Below, piece by piece: positions 1-9,021 of a stretch of 64,000 nt of DNA; the stretch's first letter is position 1, and every line of letters starts with the position of its first letter. The DNA is from Sphingomonas sp. R647 (GTDB lineage: Bacteria > Pseudomonadota > Alphaproteobacteria > Sphingomonadales > Sphingomonadaceae), in assembly GCF_020177055.1 (NCBI RefSeq), contig NZ_JAIQXT010000009.1, forward strand, positions 1 through 64,000. Reading direction: 5' to 3'. Made by a program: the position numbers and the translations under genes. The notes beneath the pieces are model-generated. The model searched no databases and was not told the origin of the DNA. It saw only the letters and a list, made by a program, of their open reading frames with translations.

Positions 1-255
1 TCGGACGTCGGCAGCTGGGACGCGCTGCATGCGATCAGCGACAGCGATGCGAACAACAATGCCTGCCGTGGCGATGTGGTGGCGATCGACACGGCCAATT
101 GTCTGGTACGTGCGGGGGCGGGCAAGAAGGTGGCACTGGTCGGCGTGTCGGACCTGATCGTCGTGGTCGATGGCGACGATGTGCTGATCCTGCCGCGCGG
201 GCGCAGCCAGGAGGTCAAGCGCGTGCTGGCAGCGATGAAGGACGACGGCGCCTAG
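1..255 (+). CDS. manC: Mannose-1-phosphate guanylyltransferase, C-terminal fragment
   Basis: Only the last 84 codons are present; the gene begins left of the window. The enzyme makes GDP-mannose from mannose-1-phosphate and GTP in the cytoplasm, feeding exopolysaccharide or O-antigen synthesis. The fragment opens with SDVGSWDALH, a hallmark of GDP-mannose pyrophosphorylases, then runs through the small beta-helical end (VDGDDVLILPRGRSQEVK). The protein stops there, so it is the short form without the fused phosphomannose isomerase cupin domain of AlgA-type enzymes. Its stop overlaps the stop of the convergent minus-strand membrane gene by a few bases. Family assignment is from the motif; the partner specificity (mannose rather than another sugar) is inferred. 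Confidence 0.82.
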   Translation, partial: SDVGSWDALHAISDSDANNNACRGDVVAIDTANCLVRAGAGKKVALVGVSDLIVVVDGDDVLILPRGRSQEVKRVLAAMKDDGA

Positions 256-1856
256 CGCTTGGGCACGAAGACGATCGCGACGCCGTCGAGCGGGCGGGCC
301 TGAAAGATCAGCGGCGACGGTACGCGCTCGCCGCCGATCAGAATGTAGAGGCGGCCCGGAACGACCTCGCCGGCACGGAAGCGGTTGGTTTCGGCCTCCT
401 GCCGCGTGGCGCTGCTGTGCGAGATACGGGCGACATAGACGCTGCGCACCGGCACCCCGGCCTTGGCGGCGCGCCAGGCGATCTCCTGAAAATGGCCGAG
501 CCCCATGGTGACATCTCCGGGGACGAAGGCGATGTCGTCGGCCTGCGCGATCAGTTGGTCCCATTCGGGCGAGGTCGTGCGGACGTAAAGTGGGGCGTGG
601 CGTGCTTCGACGGATTGCGCGCGGATCGCGACGGACATCGGCACCAAGTCGGCGGCCTGAACGACGACCGCAGCGATCAGCGCGAGCCGGGCGGCGCGCG
701 CAGGCAGACGGTAGAGGATGCGCAGCGCGACGAACACCATCACATAGGCGACCGGCCAGAACAGCCGCCCTGATGCGCGCACGGCATCGAGCGCATTGGC
801 GAGATCGGTCGGCAGGTGCAGGCGCGGGAGCATGTACCCGGCGATGTCGGGATAAGTGCTGACCGCGAGCAGGGTGAGGACGACCAAAGCCGGGACCAGC
901 CAGCGATAGCGCGACAGGCTGTCGGGCGCGTCAGGGGTAGGGCGCGGCAGGCGGCGGGCAAGGATCGCGGCGGCGGGCAGCAGCAGGAGCAGGCCGAGGC
1001 CGAGATATTGAAACCCCTCGAACGCGCGGCCCGGACGTTGCTCGATTGCGGGCAAGAAGGTCGAATAGGTGTCGACCCCGGGGTTCCACAACGCGTCGAG
1101 CGACATGGCGAAGGCGCCGTAATTGCCCGAGGACTGGAAGTCGCCAAACACGCCGAGGCTCCAGGCGATGGTGAGGACCATCGCCACCATCGCCGCGCCT
1201 TCGGCAAGCAGGCGCGGCAGGGCGCTGCGGTCCTTGCCCAGCCGCTCCAGCATCGCGCTGGCCCAGATCGCGCCGACCATCACCAGCAAATAGCTGTGCA
1301 CCAATGTCGTGAGCGCGATCAGCACTGCCCAGCCGCGGTTGGAGGCCGAGCGCTGCGGATCGTCGAACCGCCACAGCGCCCACAGGATCAGCCAGTGCGC
1401 CATCAGGTTCACATGGACGACGCGGTTGAACAGGGTCGGCAGCGCGGCGAGCAGCAGCACTCCGCACCACAAGGCGACCGGGCCGGGCGCGTAGCGGCGC
1501 AGCAGCAGCCATGCGAACAAGACTTGCAGGAACAGGCAGGCGAGCAGCCACCAGCCGATCAGCTGCGCATCGGCGGGCAGCGCCCATTGCAGCAGGAAGC
1601 CGATCGCGGAGAGCAGGGGGTTGCTGTCGGTGAACAGCAACGGCGTCCCCTCCGGCGCGCCGAGCAGGGTGGTGCGCAGGAAACCGGGGGCGGGATCGTG
1701 CAACCAGGCGTGCAGGCCCAGTGCATTCTCGCCATTGTCGGTGCCGCGCAGCAGCCAGCCGACATTGCCGATGTCGAGGATCTGCCAGTGGAAGAAGATG
1801 CCGAACAGCGCGAGCGGCAACAGGATCAGGGGCAGGCGGTGATCGGCGGCGCGCAT
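252..1856 (-). CDS. DUF6311-type polytopic membrane protein (GT-C-like)
   Basis: 534 residues with about ten hydrophobic segments over the first 400 residues and a soluble C-terminal tail of about 120 residues. The N-terminal region has the pattern GTDNGENALGLHAW followed by a loop with FTDSNPLL, reminiscent of DUF6311 and other GT-C-fold glycosyltransferases, in which acidic residues in the first periplasmic loop are catalytic. Likely role: moving a sugar or modifying a lipid-linked glycan at the inner membrane. It is last in a minus-strand operon with two GNATs and a cupin protein, 38 bases after the preceding stop. Start ATG chosen because a transmembrane helix follows at once; no strong ribosome site is visible. 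Function is inferred from fold and neighbours. Confidence 0.7.
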   Translation of the reverse strand: MRAADHRLPLILLPLALFGIFFHWQILDIGNVGWLLRGTDNGENALGLHAWLHDPAPGFLRTTLLGAPEGTPLLFTDSNPLLSAIGFLLQWALPADAQLIGWWLLACLFLQVLFAWLLLRRYAPGPVALWCGVLLLAALPTLFNRVVHVNLMAHWLILWALWRFDDPQRSASNRGWAVLIALTTLVHSYLLVMVGAIWASAMLERLGKDRSALPRLLAEGAAMVAMVLTIAWSLGVFGDFQSSGNYGAFAMSLDALWNPGVDTYSTFLPAIEQRPGRAFEGFQYLGLGLLLLLPAAAILARRLPRPTPDAPDSLSRYRWLVPALVVLTLLAVSTYPDIAGYMLPRLHLPTDLANALDAVRASGRLFWPVAYVMVFVALRILYRLPARAARLALIAAVVVQAADLVPMSVAIRAQSVEARHAPLYVRTTSPEWDQLIAQADDIAFVPGDVTMGLGHFQEIAWRAAKAGVPVRSVYVARISHSSATRQEAETNRFRAGEVVPGRLYILIGGERVPSPLIFQARPLDGVAIVFVPKR

Positions 1857-1894
1857 GGGCAGGCTATAGGTCGCGCGGGTCCGCCGGGCCAGTG

Positions 1895-2953
1895 TCAGCG
1901 GGCGACGCGACGCAGCAGCGCCTGTGCGGCGGTCGCGGCCCCGGCGGTCAGCCCGCTCAGGCTATACGGGTTGAACAGCCGCAGCCGATGGCGGGCGCGG
2001 CGTTCGTCCATCCACTCGGCCTTATAGCCCTCATCACCATTGCCATAGTCGATCAGGTTGGGGCGATCCTGGTCGAGGACATGGCGGAACATCGCATAGG
2101 ACAGCAATGTCCCCGGCGAGTTGGCGCGTTCGCTTTCGAGGTGCGCGAGCTTGTGGATCGTCGCGACTCGGTTCTCAACGGTCCAGAATTGCGCGGCGAC
2201 CGGGCGGCCATCGCGCAGTGCGACGCCGAGCCGCAGCGTGCCGGCTGCGCCCTCCTGCTCGGCAAAGGCGCGGACAAAAGCGGGCGAGCCCTCGTTCGGC
2301 TTCCAGCTGCCGGCATAGACCGCTTCGTATGCCGACCAGGCGTCGGCATCGAAGCGGTCGAAGATCTGCGTTTCGACCGGACTGCTCTTGGCGCGGCGGC
2401 GCACGGTGTTGCGCAGTTTTGACCCGCGCTGTGCCCAATAGGCGTCGAAATCGAGCCCGGCGGTGTGCGCGACCCAATGCGCCGCCTCGACCCGCTCGAT
2501 CGCGATCCAGCCCTTTGCGCGAAATGCAGCCTGTAACTCGGCGGAGACTTCGGGCTCCAGCGGCCACAGCGCCAGCGCGCCGAAGCGCCTGCCGACCTGT
2601 CCCGCGATGGCGGCGAGCAAAGTCGCGCGCACGTCGGCTGGACAACCCGGCGTCGCGATCGGCGCGAAGGCGAGCGTGTACCAGCTGGCAAAGCTGCGCG
2701 CCCGGCCCGCGCCCCCATCGCGCAACGGCAACCACAGCGCGTGCGGCCCGACCCGCGCCGATGCAATCGCGACCGGCGCGTCGGGCCACAAATGGCGGGC
2801 GGTCAGCGCGAGCCAGTCGATCCGGTCATATTGTCCGCGCTGAAACGGGCGGTCGAGCATGCCCGCCGCGTCGCGGGCGAGCGAGTCGATCGACTCGATC
2901 ATCCGCGCGCCGGGCGTTGCCGCAGCCTGGATCAGCGGGAAATGCGCGGTCAT
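1895..2953 (-). CDS. GNAT-fold acyltransferase, CelD/BcsL-like
   Basis: 352 residues. The C-terminal half has the Acetyltransf_6 pattern: a basic helix (SKLRNTVRRRAKS), a beta-bulge stretch with LRLGVALRDGRPVAAQFW, then HKLAHLESERANSPGTLL and a closing YGNGDEGYKAEW segment that is typical of CelD/BcsL and FemAB-related enzymes. Such proteins transfer acyl or aminoacyl groups, often onto polysaccharides or their precursors. The ATG is chosen because it overlaps the stop of the upstream cupin gene as ATGA, implying translational coupling. A longer open frame upstream lies inside the cupin gene and was not used. Substrate unknown. Confidence 0.75.
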   Translation of the reverse strand: MTAHFPLIQAAATPGARMIESIDSLARDAAGMLDRPFQRGQYDRIDWLALTARHLWPDAPVAIASARVGPHALWLPLRDGGAGRARSFASWYTLAFAPIATPGCPADVRATLLAAIAGQVGRRFGALALWPLEPEVSAELQAAFRAKGWIAIERVEAAHWVAHTAGLDFDAYWAQRGSKLRNTVRRRAKSSPVETQIFDRFDADAWSAYEAVYAGSWKPNEGSPAFVRAFAEQEGAAGTLRLGVALRDGRPVAAQFWTVENRVATIHKLAHLESERANSPGTLLSYAMFRHVLDQDRPNLIDYGNGDEGYKAEWMDERRARHRLRLFNPYSLSGLTAGAATAAQALLRRVAR

Positions 2954-3807
2954 TCGGCGTGGCCGGTCATGCGCCGCGCCTTTTGGATCCCGCGCCAGGC
3001 GAATGACTTGAGGTGGTTCTGGCTGGGGAAGCGCGCCGGCATGGCGGGGTCGAGCCCAGCCTTGCGCAGCAGCCGGTTGAGCGCATGCGCGTCCGCCTCG
3101 CGATAGCTCCATTCCGAGCGCCAGGTGACCGACAGCGAGATCGACATCGCATCGCCATTCTGCACCCAGTGCGGCGCCTTGACCGGGACATAGAGCGCGT
3201 CACCGGGCGTCAGACGCAGCGGCGTGCCCTTGGCTGCGAAATGGTCGTGGAAGGGCAGGTTGCGGTGGCTGCCATCGTGGAACGCCTCCTGCAATGCGCC
3301 GGGGACCAGTTCGGGATCGGCGGCGGGGAAGACGGTCATCACCTTCTCGCCGCGCAGCTGCATCAGGATGTTGTGTTCGGGGTCGATATGGAAGGGCGTG
3401 ACCGCACCCGGCGAGGAGACGAAGATGAACGCCTCCCGCTTGAGCATCGCGCCGGTACTGCGCGCGACCAGCGGCTCGATCTCATCCAGCACGGTGTCGA
3501 GCAGGGCGCGGTAGAGCGGGTCCTGATCGACGAATTTGAGCACCATCCACGACCCGTTTTCCTCGATCGAGCGGATCGAGTCTTCGACTGACAGGCCATT
3601 GTGGCGGATCTCGCCCGGGTCGATCCCGACCGGGATGTTGGCGAGATTCTGTTCGACATCGACTGGGCGGATGCGCTGCGATAGCGCGACCAGTGCGTCG
3701 AGTTCGAACAGCGTGTGGCCGCACAGCTGGTGGCCAAACACGCCGGGGCGCTCAGGGTAGAGCGCGGAAAACGCGGTGCGCGCGTCGGCGGTGAAGATCT
3801 GGGTCAT
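2950..3807 (-). CDS. Cupin-like (JmjC/Cupin_8) protein
   Basis: 285 residues. A double-stranded beta-helix fold is indicated by PFHIDPEHN (H140, D142) and a distal APHWVQNGD (H213), the spacing of the 2-His-1-carboxylate iron site of Cupin_8/JmjC-type 2-oxoglutarate oxygenases. Between them lies LRGEKVMTVFPAADPE, the usual linker in this family. It may hydroxylate a small molecule, sugar or protein residue, or simply bind a ligand; this cannot be told from sequence. Both ends overlap neighbours by ATGA, so it is the middle gene of a tightly coupled GNAT-cupin-GNAT set. Confidence 0.75.
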   Translation of the reverse strand: MTQIFTADARTAFSALYPERPGVFGHQLCGHTLFELDALVALSQRIRPVDVEQNLANIPVGIDPGEIRHNGLSVEDSIRSIEENGSWMVLKFVDQDPLYRALLDTVLDEIEPLVARSTGAMLKREAFIFVSSPGAVTPFHIDPEHNILMQLRGEKVMTVFPAADPELVPGALQEAFHDGSHRNLPFHDHFAAKGTPLRLTPGDALYVPVKAPHWVQNGDAMSISLSVTWRSEWSYREADAHALNRLLRKAGLDPAMPARFPSQNHLKSFAWRGIQKARRMTGHAE

Positions 3808-5009
3808 GCGTCGCTCTCCACAATCGGGGCGGGGCGGGTGCGCCGCGCGCGGATCGCGGCGGCGGCGCGTTCGAGGGCGCGGGCTGCCGCGAACTGCGTG
3901 CGGCGCAGCGTTCCGGCGAGCGGGACCGAGACGCGTATAATCGCGCGGCGTTCGCCCCACAGGCTGTTGATCATCGGGTGATTCTCGACCGCGCAACTGT
4001 CCATCCAGCCGATATCGCCGCGCGCGAGCAGCTGGAGATTGTCGATCTGCAGCAGCACGCCCGGCGAAAAGCGCGACAACCGTTCATCGAATGCGGTCTT
4101 GAACGAGAAGGCGCCGGGCTGGGCGAGCAGATTGACCAGCATCGCTACCGCGACGCCGTCGAGGTCGACGCGGATGATGTCGAGCTTGCCGACCGCGTGC
4201 GCGCTTAGGACGACGTCGCGGAAGAAGGCGGCGGTTTGCGGGGTGCAGGCGAGTGCGGAGCCCGCCGCGCCCTTCCACCCAGCGCGTTCGAGCGCGAGGA
4301 AGGCGTCGATCCAGTCCTCGACGGAATCTTCCGTGGTGAGGCGGCGGGTCTCGACGACACCCTGCTCAAGCAGGCGCGTGCGCAGGCGGCCGAGTTCCTT
4401 GCGCTTCTTCTTGCGCACGGTGGCGGCGTAATAATCGTCGGGCGCCAGGGTGGTCGCCAGCATCGCCCGCTCGATTCGGTGGACGGTATCGCACGGGCGA
4501 CCGAGCGCGTGTGCCGCCTCGACCAGCGCGCGATGCACCGGGCCATGCTCGACCAGCCCGCTGACATGGAGCAGCGCCCCAGCGTCGCGATCGGCGTCGA
4601 GTGCGGTCAGGATTGCGGTCCACGCCGTGACCTCATGCCCACGACGGAGCAGCGGCGCGCCGAGAAAGCGATGGTAATGTGCCCAATTCTCGCTGTGGCG
4701 CAGCGGGATACGGCCGTAGCGGGCGGCACGGACGATCGGCATCAGGCCGATCAGGCGGCCATCGCGGCGGACGGCTAGCTGACACACGCCGGGCGGCGCG
4801 AGATGGCGACTCGCCTCGGCGAACCAGCGTTCGGCAAAGACATCGGGTTCGGCGGCGTCGGCGGCGAGTGCGTCCCACTCGCGCGCCAGCGCGGCGTCGG
4901 GCGCGGTTAGCGCTTCGACCTCGACCTGCGTCCCGGTCGCCGCAAGGCGCAGCGCATCGGGCGCAAGGGCATGTGCGCCGCTCGTGTCGATGGCCGTCAC
5001 CGCGTTCAT
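3804..5009 (-). CDS. GNAT-fold acyltransferase, CelD/BcsL-like (first gene of operon)
   Basis: 401 residues, with the Acetyltransf_6 layout: N-terminal half-domain with WDALAADAAEPDVFAERWF, a lysine/arginine-rich helix (RKKKRKELGRLRTRL), then the second half with AFSFKTAFDERLSRFSPGVL and WMDSCAVENHPMINSLW. This is characteristic of CelD/BcsL proteins found in polysaccharide loci. It is distantly similar in layout to the second GNAT of the operon. The ATG follows a good ribosome site (AGGAG, about 5 bases away), which fixes the start inside a longer open frame. The region upstream is AT-rich and presumably holds the operon promoter. Substrate not known. Confidence 0.75.
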   Translation of the reverse strand: MNAVTAIDTSGAHALAPDALRLAATGTQVEVEALTAPDAALAREWDALAADAAEPDVFAERWFAEASRHLAPPGVCQLAVRRDGRLIGLMPIVRAARYGRIPLRHSENWAHYHRFLGAPLLRRGHEVTAWTAILTALDADRDAGALLHVSGLVEHGPVHRALVEAAHALGRPCDTVHRIERAMLATTLAPDDYYAATVRKKKRKELGRLRTRLLEQGVVETRRLTTEDSVEDWIDAFLALERAGWKGAAGSALACTPQTAAFFRDVVLSAHAVGKLDIIRVDLDGVAVAMLVNLLAQPGAFSFKTAFDERLSRFSPGVLLQIDNLQLLARGDIGWMDSCAVENHPMINSLWGERRAIIRVSVPLAGTLRRTQFAAARALERAAAAIRARRTRPAPIVESDA

Positions 5010-5571
5010 CGCTGCTCCTGATGAGTCTGGATCACGCGCTTGGCCTAGCCGCGAAGCGTTAAATTTCCCCAAGCCTGCGCAGGTCTTGCCCAGATTGAAC
5101 AATGATGCGGTGCGGTCGGGGGAGCGGTGTCATTGAGCCGCGTTGATTACTTTGTGTTTTCGATATCGCTACCACACGGGGATTCCGTGCCGGTGACCCG
5201 TAGTTTTCCGGGGTCGATGCCCCGCGACTCGCGGAATCACGGCAATCGTCACACATGCTCCGGCACAAGTTGAGATTGATTCGCGAATACGCGCGCCGTG
5301 TTGCTAAGCTTGAAGATGTGCAGCGGTTTCGCATTTAAGATGTAATCGAAAAGAAACCGGAAATAATAATCTGTAGTAAATCGTGGCCTGGAACGCGAGA
5401 TTATCGTAAAATGGCTGAGTATCCGATTATCAATACATAGCATCGTGCGAATAGGGCTGTGGTTTTGCGAGTTGTAGATTCTCGGATCGTAGAATCCCGA
5501 TATCGCTGATTAACCACGAATCGAGAGAAAAGGTGCTTGTTGAGACGGCGAGTCGGGTTCGGAGAATGGTC
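5010..5571. other. AT-rich intergenic region between divergent units
   Basis: About 560 bases separate the start of the minus-strand GNAT operon from the plus-strand MraZ-like gene. Roughly from 5240 to 5530 the base composition falls well below the surroundings, with runs such as GAAATAATAATCTGTAGTAAA. A few short open frames exist on the minus strand, but they have no ribosome sites, no hydrophobic or domain pattern and odd codon use, so I do not call genes. The stretch probably holds two divergent promoters and perhaps binding sites for a nucleoid protein or for the adjacent AbrB-type regulator. No RNA gene was recognised. Confidence 0.6.
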
Positions 5572-6201
5572 ATGCGTAGCGTAGCTTCGGAAAGCGTCCA
5601 GACGGCCTCAGTCGGGGGGCGTGCGGCACCCTGGCCCACCACAGGCGGCGCAAGTGCCCGCAGCCTGTTTGCGCCCAGCGATGGGCGGTTTGCACCCGCC
5701 CCGTCGGCGCGCCCGTCGCGGGCGCGGCCGGTCGGCGGGTTTGTCCCCTATGCCGGACATTGCATCGTGCCGGTCAAGACAAACGGGTTGGTGCGGCTGC
5801 CGTCCTTCGTCCGCCGCAACGTGAACAGCGAAGGGCCGAGCATTTTCCTGGGTCTGCACGGCGCGCAGAACTGCCTGGTCGGATCGAGCGTGCAGTGGTG
5901 GCAGCAACTGACCATGCGCTGTGACAACCACGCTTCGCAGGGTGCCGATGCTGCGCCGCGCCGTGACATTCCGCCGCCACCGGCGCCGTCGCGCCGCCTG
6001 TTCGGATTTTGCGAGGAATTCTGGCGCCCCAACGAGTTCGTGAAGCTGCCCAGCTGGGCGCGCGCGGTCGCGGGCATCGCCAATGCGGCGCTGTTTGTCG
6101 GGACCGGCGAGACGTTCGAGATCTGGTCGATCGAGGATGCGATGAAGTCGGACGATCCGCACCTCGTCGCGTTGGTCCACTCGGCGACCAAGCTCCAGTG
6201 A
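5572..6201 (+). CDS. MraZ-like double AbrB-domain protein
   Basis: 209 residues from the chosen ATG. Residues 1-58 are a Pro/Arg/Ala-rich, probably disordered leader. Residues 59-112 (GHCIVPVKTNGLVRLPSFVR) and 146-190 (FVKLPSWARAVAGIANAALF followed by GTGETFEIWS) match the two swapped-hairpin repeats of MraZ, the DNA-binding repressor of the division and cell wall cluster; the second is the clearer match. A Pro-rich linker joins them. Unlike canonical mraZ, no mraW or fts gene follows. GGAG lies 7 bases before this ATG; an upstream ATG at 5566 and a GTG at 5533 are alternatives. Expected to bind direct repeats in DNA, possibly upstream of itself. Family call fairly sure; role inferred. Confidence 0.65.
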   Translation: MRSVASESVQTASVGGRAAPWPTTGGASARSLFAPSDGRFAPAPSARPSRARPVGGFVPYAGHCIVPVKTNGLVRLPSFVRRNVNSEGPSIFLGLHGAQNCLVGSSVQWWQQLTMRCDNHASQGADAAPRRDIPPPPAPSRRLFGFCEEFWRPNEFVKLPSWARAVAGIANAALFVGTGETFEIWSIEDAMKSDDPHLVALVHSATKLQ

Positions 6202-6214
6202 GCGGGGGCGGGAC

Positions 6215-6577
6215 ATGGGGCGTTGTCACCTGACCGGCCATCAGCCGGGCGACGAGATCTGGAACGAGGGGTATTTTTTCACCCGCTGCACCCGGTGCGG
6301 TCGCGACATGATGCGCGCCGACGGGCCGTGGCGGACGGTGCCGGCCAAGTACCGGGTGGTGTGGCGCAGCGGCTATCACCGCCACGCGCTGCCCAGCGAT
6401 TTCGGGCGGCGGCTGCCGGTTGCGGCGAACATGCCGCGCGACAAACGGGCCAAGCTGCCGCGTGAAAGCGTCGGGAGCATCATGGTCAGCCAGACGCCGC
6501 GTGCCGACGAGATCCCGGGCGAGCGCGAGGCGATGGATCAGGCGATTGCCGCATTCCGGTTGATCGGGATGCGGTGA
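6215..6577 (+). CDS. Small zinc-ribbon-like hypothetical protein
   Basis: 120 residues, starting 13 bases after the stop of the MraZ-like gene and probably co-transcribed with it. The N-terminus has CHLTGH and about 20 residues later CTRCGRDM, a spacing compatible with a small treble-clef or zinc-ribbon. The rest is charged with no membrane segment. The C-terminus (PGEREAMDQAIAAFRLIGMR) looks helical. I do not recognise a named family. A strong terminator follows 24 bases downstream. The conserved cysteines and clean operon position argue it is a real gene. Confidence 0.6.
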   Translation: MGRCHLTGHQPGDEIWNEGYFFTRCTRCGRDMMRADGPWRTVPAKYRVVWRSGYHRHALPSDFGRRLPVAANMPRDKRAKLPRESVGSIMVSQTPRADEIPGEREAMDQAIAAFRLIGMR

Positions 6578-6601
6578 GTGTAGGTGTAAGCGTGGCGTAT
6601 G

Positions 6602-6640
6602 GAAAAAGGGCCGGGGAGGTGACTCCCCGGCCCTTTTTTT
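6602..6640. terminator. Bidirectional rho-independent terminator
   Basis: An 11-base-pair perfect stem (GGGCCGGGGAG at 6608-6618 and its complement at 6623-6633, GTGA loop) is flanked by five A on the left and seven T on the right. It can stop transcripts from the plus-strand hypothetical gene and, read on the other strand, from groEL. Confidence 0.9.
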
Positions 6641-6673
6641 GGTCCGGTTTGGTGGCCGGGTGGTTCGGATCCG

Positions 6674-6768
6674 GTCCCCGGCAAAGCCGGGGACTCGTCG
6701 GACGGGTTCGGCGATGCCGACCCGCCGTCCGGACCTGAGGAGTCCTGAGTTAGCGTGGCTAACTCAGG
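6674..6768. repeat. Cluster of hairpins downstream of groEL
   Basis: Between groEL and the terminator are three inverted repeats: a 9-bp stem at 6674-6694 (GTCCCCGGC, AAA loop), an imperfect one around 6700-6730, and a perfect 11-bp stem at 6744-6768 (CCTGAGTTAGC, GTG loop). On the groEL strand they lie in the 3' untranslated region. They have no T tract and may stabilise the groEL transcript against 3' exonucleases. Confidence 0.6.
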
Positions 6769-6778
6769 CACCTCTAGG

Positions 6779-8422
<1,644 letters not shown>

Positions 8423-8485
8423 GATGGAAACCCTTTCAGAAAGTGTGGAAGTTGAGGAAGTTGACGGTTTCGTGGGTGGTGGCGG

Positions 8486-8773
8486 TTAGCCAACGATCCC
8501 GAGAATGTCCGATTCCTTCATGATCAGCAGGTCTTCGCCGTTCACCTTGACCTCGGTGCCCGACCACTTGCCGAACAGGATGCGGTCGCCGGCCTTGACG
8601 TCGAGCGGGGTGACTTCACCCTTTTCGTTCTTGGCGCCCGAACCGGCGGCGACGACTTCGCCTTCCTGCGGCTTTTCCTGGGCGGTGTCGGGAATGATGA
8701 TGCCACCGGCGGTCTTGGCCTCGGCCTCAACGCGGCGGACCAGCACGCGGTCGTGCAGCGGACGAAAGTTCAT
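8486..8773 (-). CDS. groES: Co-chaperonin GroES (Hsp10)
   Basis: 95 residues: MNFRPLHDRVLVRRVEAEAK, the mobile loop with TAGGIIIPDTAQEKPQEGEV and the closing VNGEDLLIMKESDILGIVG. Forms the heptameric lid of GroEL. The ATG at 8773 is fixed by AGGAG nearby; a longer in-frame extension overlaps the CIRCE operator and is rejected. First gene of the groESL operon. Confidence 0.99.
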   Translation of the reverse strand: MNFRPLHDRVLVRRVEAEAKTAGGIIIPDTAQEKPQEGEVVAAGSGAKNEKGEVTPLDVKAGDRILFGKWSGTEVKVNGEDLLIMKESDILGIVG

Positions 8774-8805
8774 GGAGCTCTCCTGAACGTGGTTGAATAG
8801 CATTG

Positions 8806-8832
8806 TTGGCACTCACCCCCGGTGAGTGCCAG
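8806..8832. promoter_or_regulatory. CIRCE operator (HrcA binding site)
   Basis: TTGGCACTC, a 9-base spacer, then GAGTGCCAG: a 9-9-9 inverted repeat that matches the CIRCE consensus TTAGCACTC-N9-GAGTGCTAA except for one substitution in each arm outside GCACTC plus the last base. It lies directly downstream of the predicted groES promoter, where HrcA repressor would block initiation until heat shock. Confidence 0.92.
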
Positions 8833-8839
8833 CAGCGGT

Positions 8840-8868
8840 CATATGGGCGCGGTACCAGGGAGCGTCAA
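8840..8868 (-). promoter_or_regulatory. Predicted sigma-70 promoter of groESL
   Basis: On the minus strand TTGACG (8868-8863), a 17-base spacer and CATATG (8845-8840). The expected start of transcription falls at the edge of the CIRCE element, as in other HrcA-controlled operons. Confidence 0.7.
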
Positions 8869-9021
8869 CGGGTCCGCGACGGGTTAACCCAATTTGTCGG
8901 TCGAGCTGCAGCGCCCCCGAGCGGCTGGCCTGTATCACCTCGTTAACACAGCGGCTTTACTCGCTTGCGTGCACGCCGTACCTGTGCGTCAATTGCGTGG
9001 GGCATTTCGGAGAATACAGAC

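Noticed and set aside
5059..5642. Short minus-strand frames (91, 64 and 70 codons) in the AT-rich gap
   Set aside because: No ribosome sites, no hydrophobic or domain pattern, and one overlaps the start of the MraZ-like gene.
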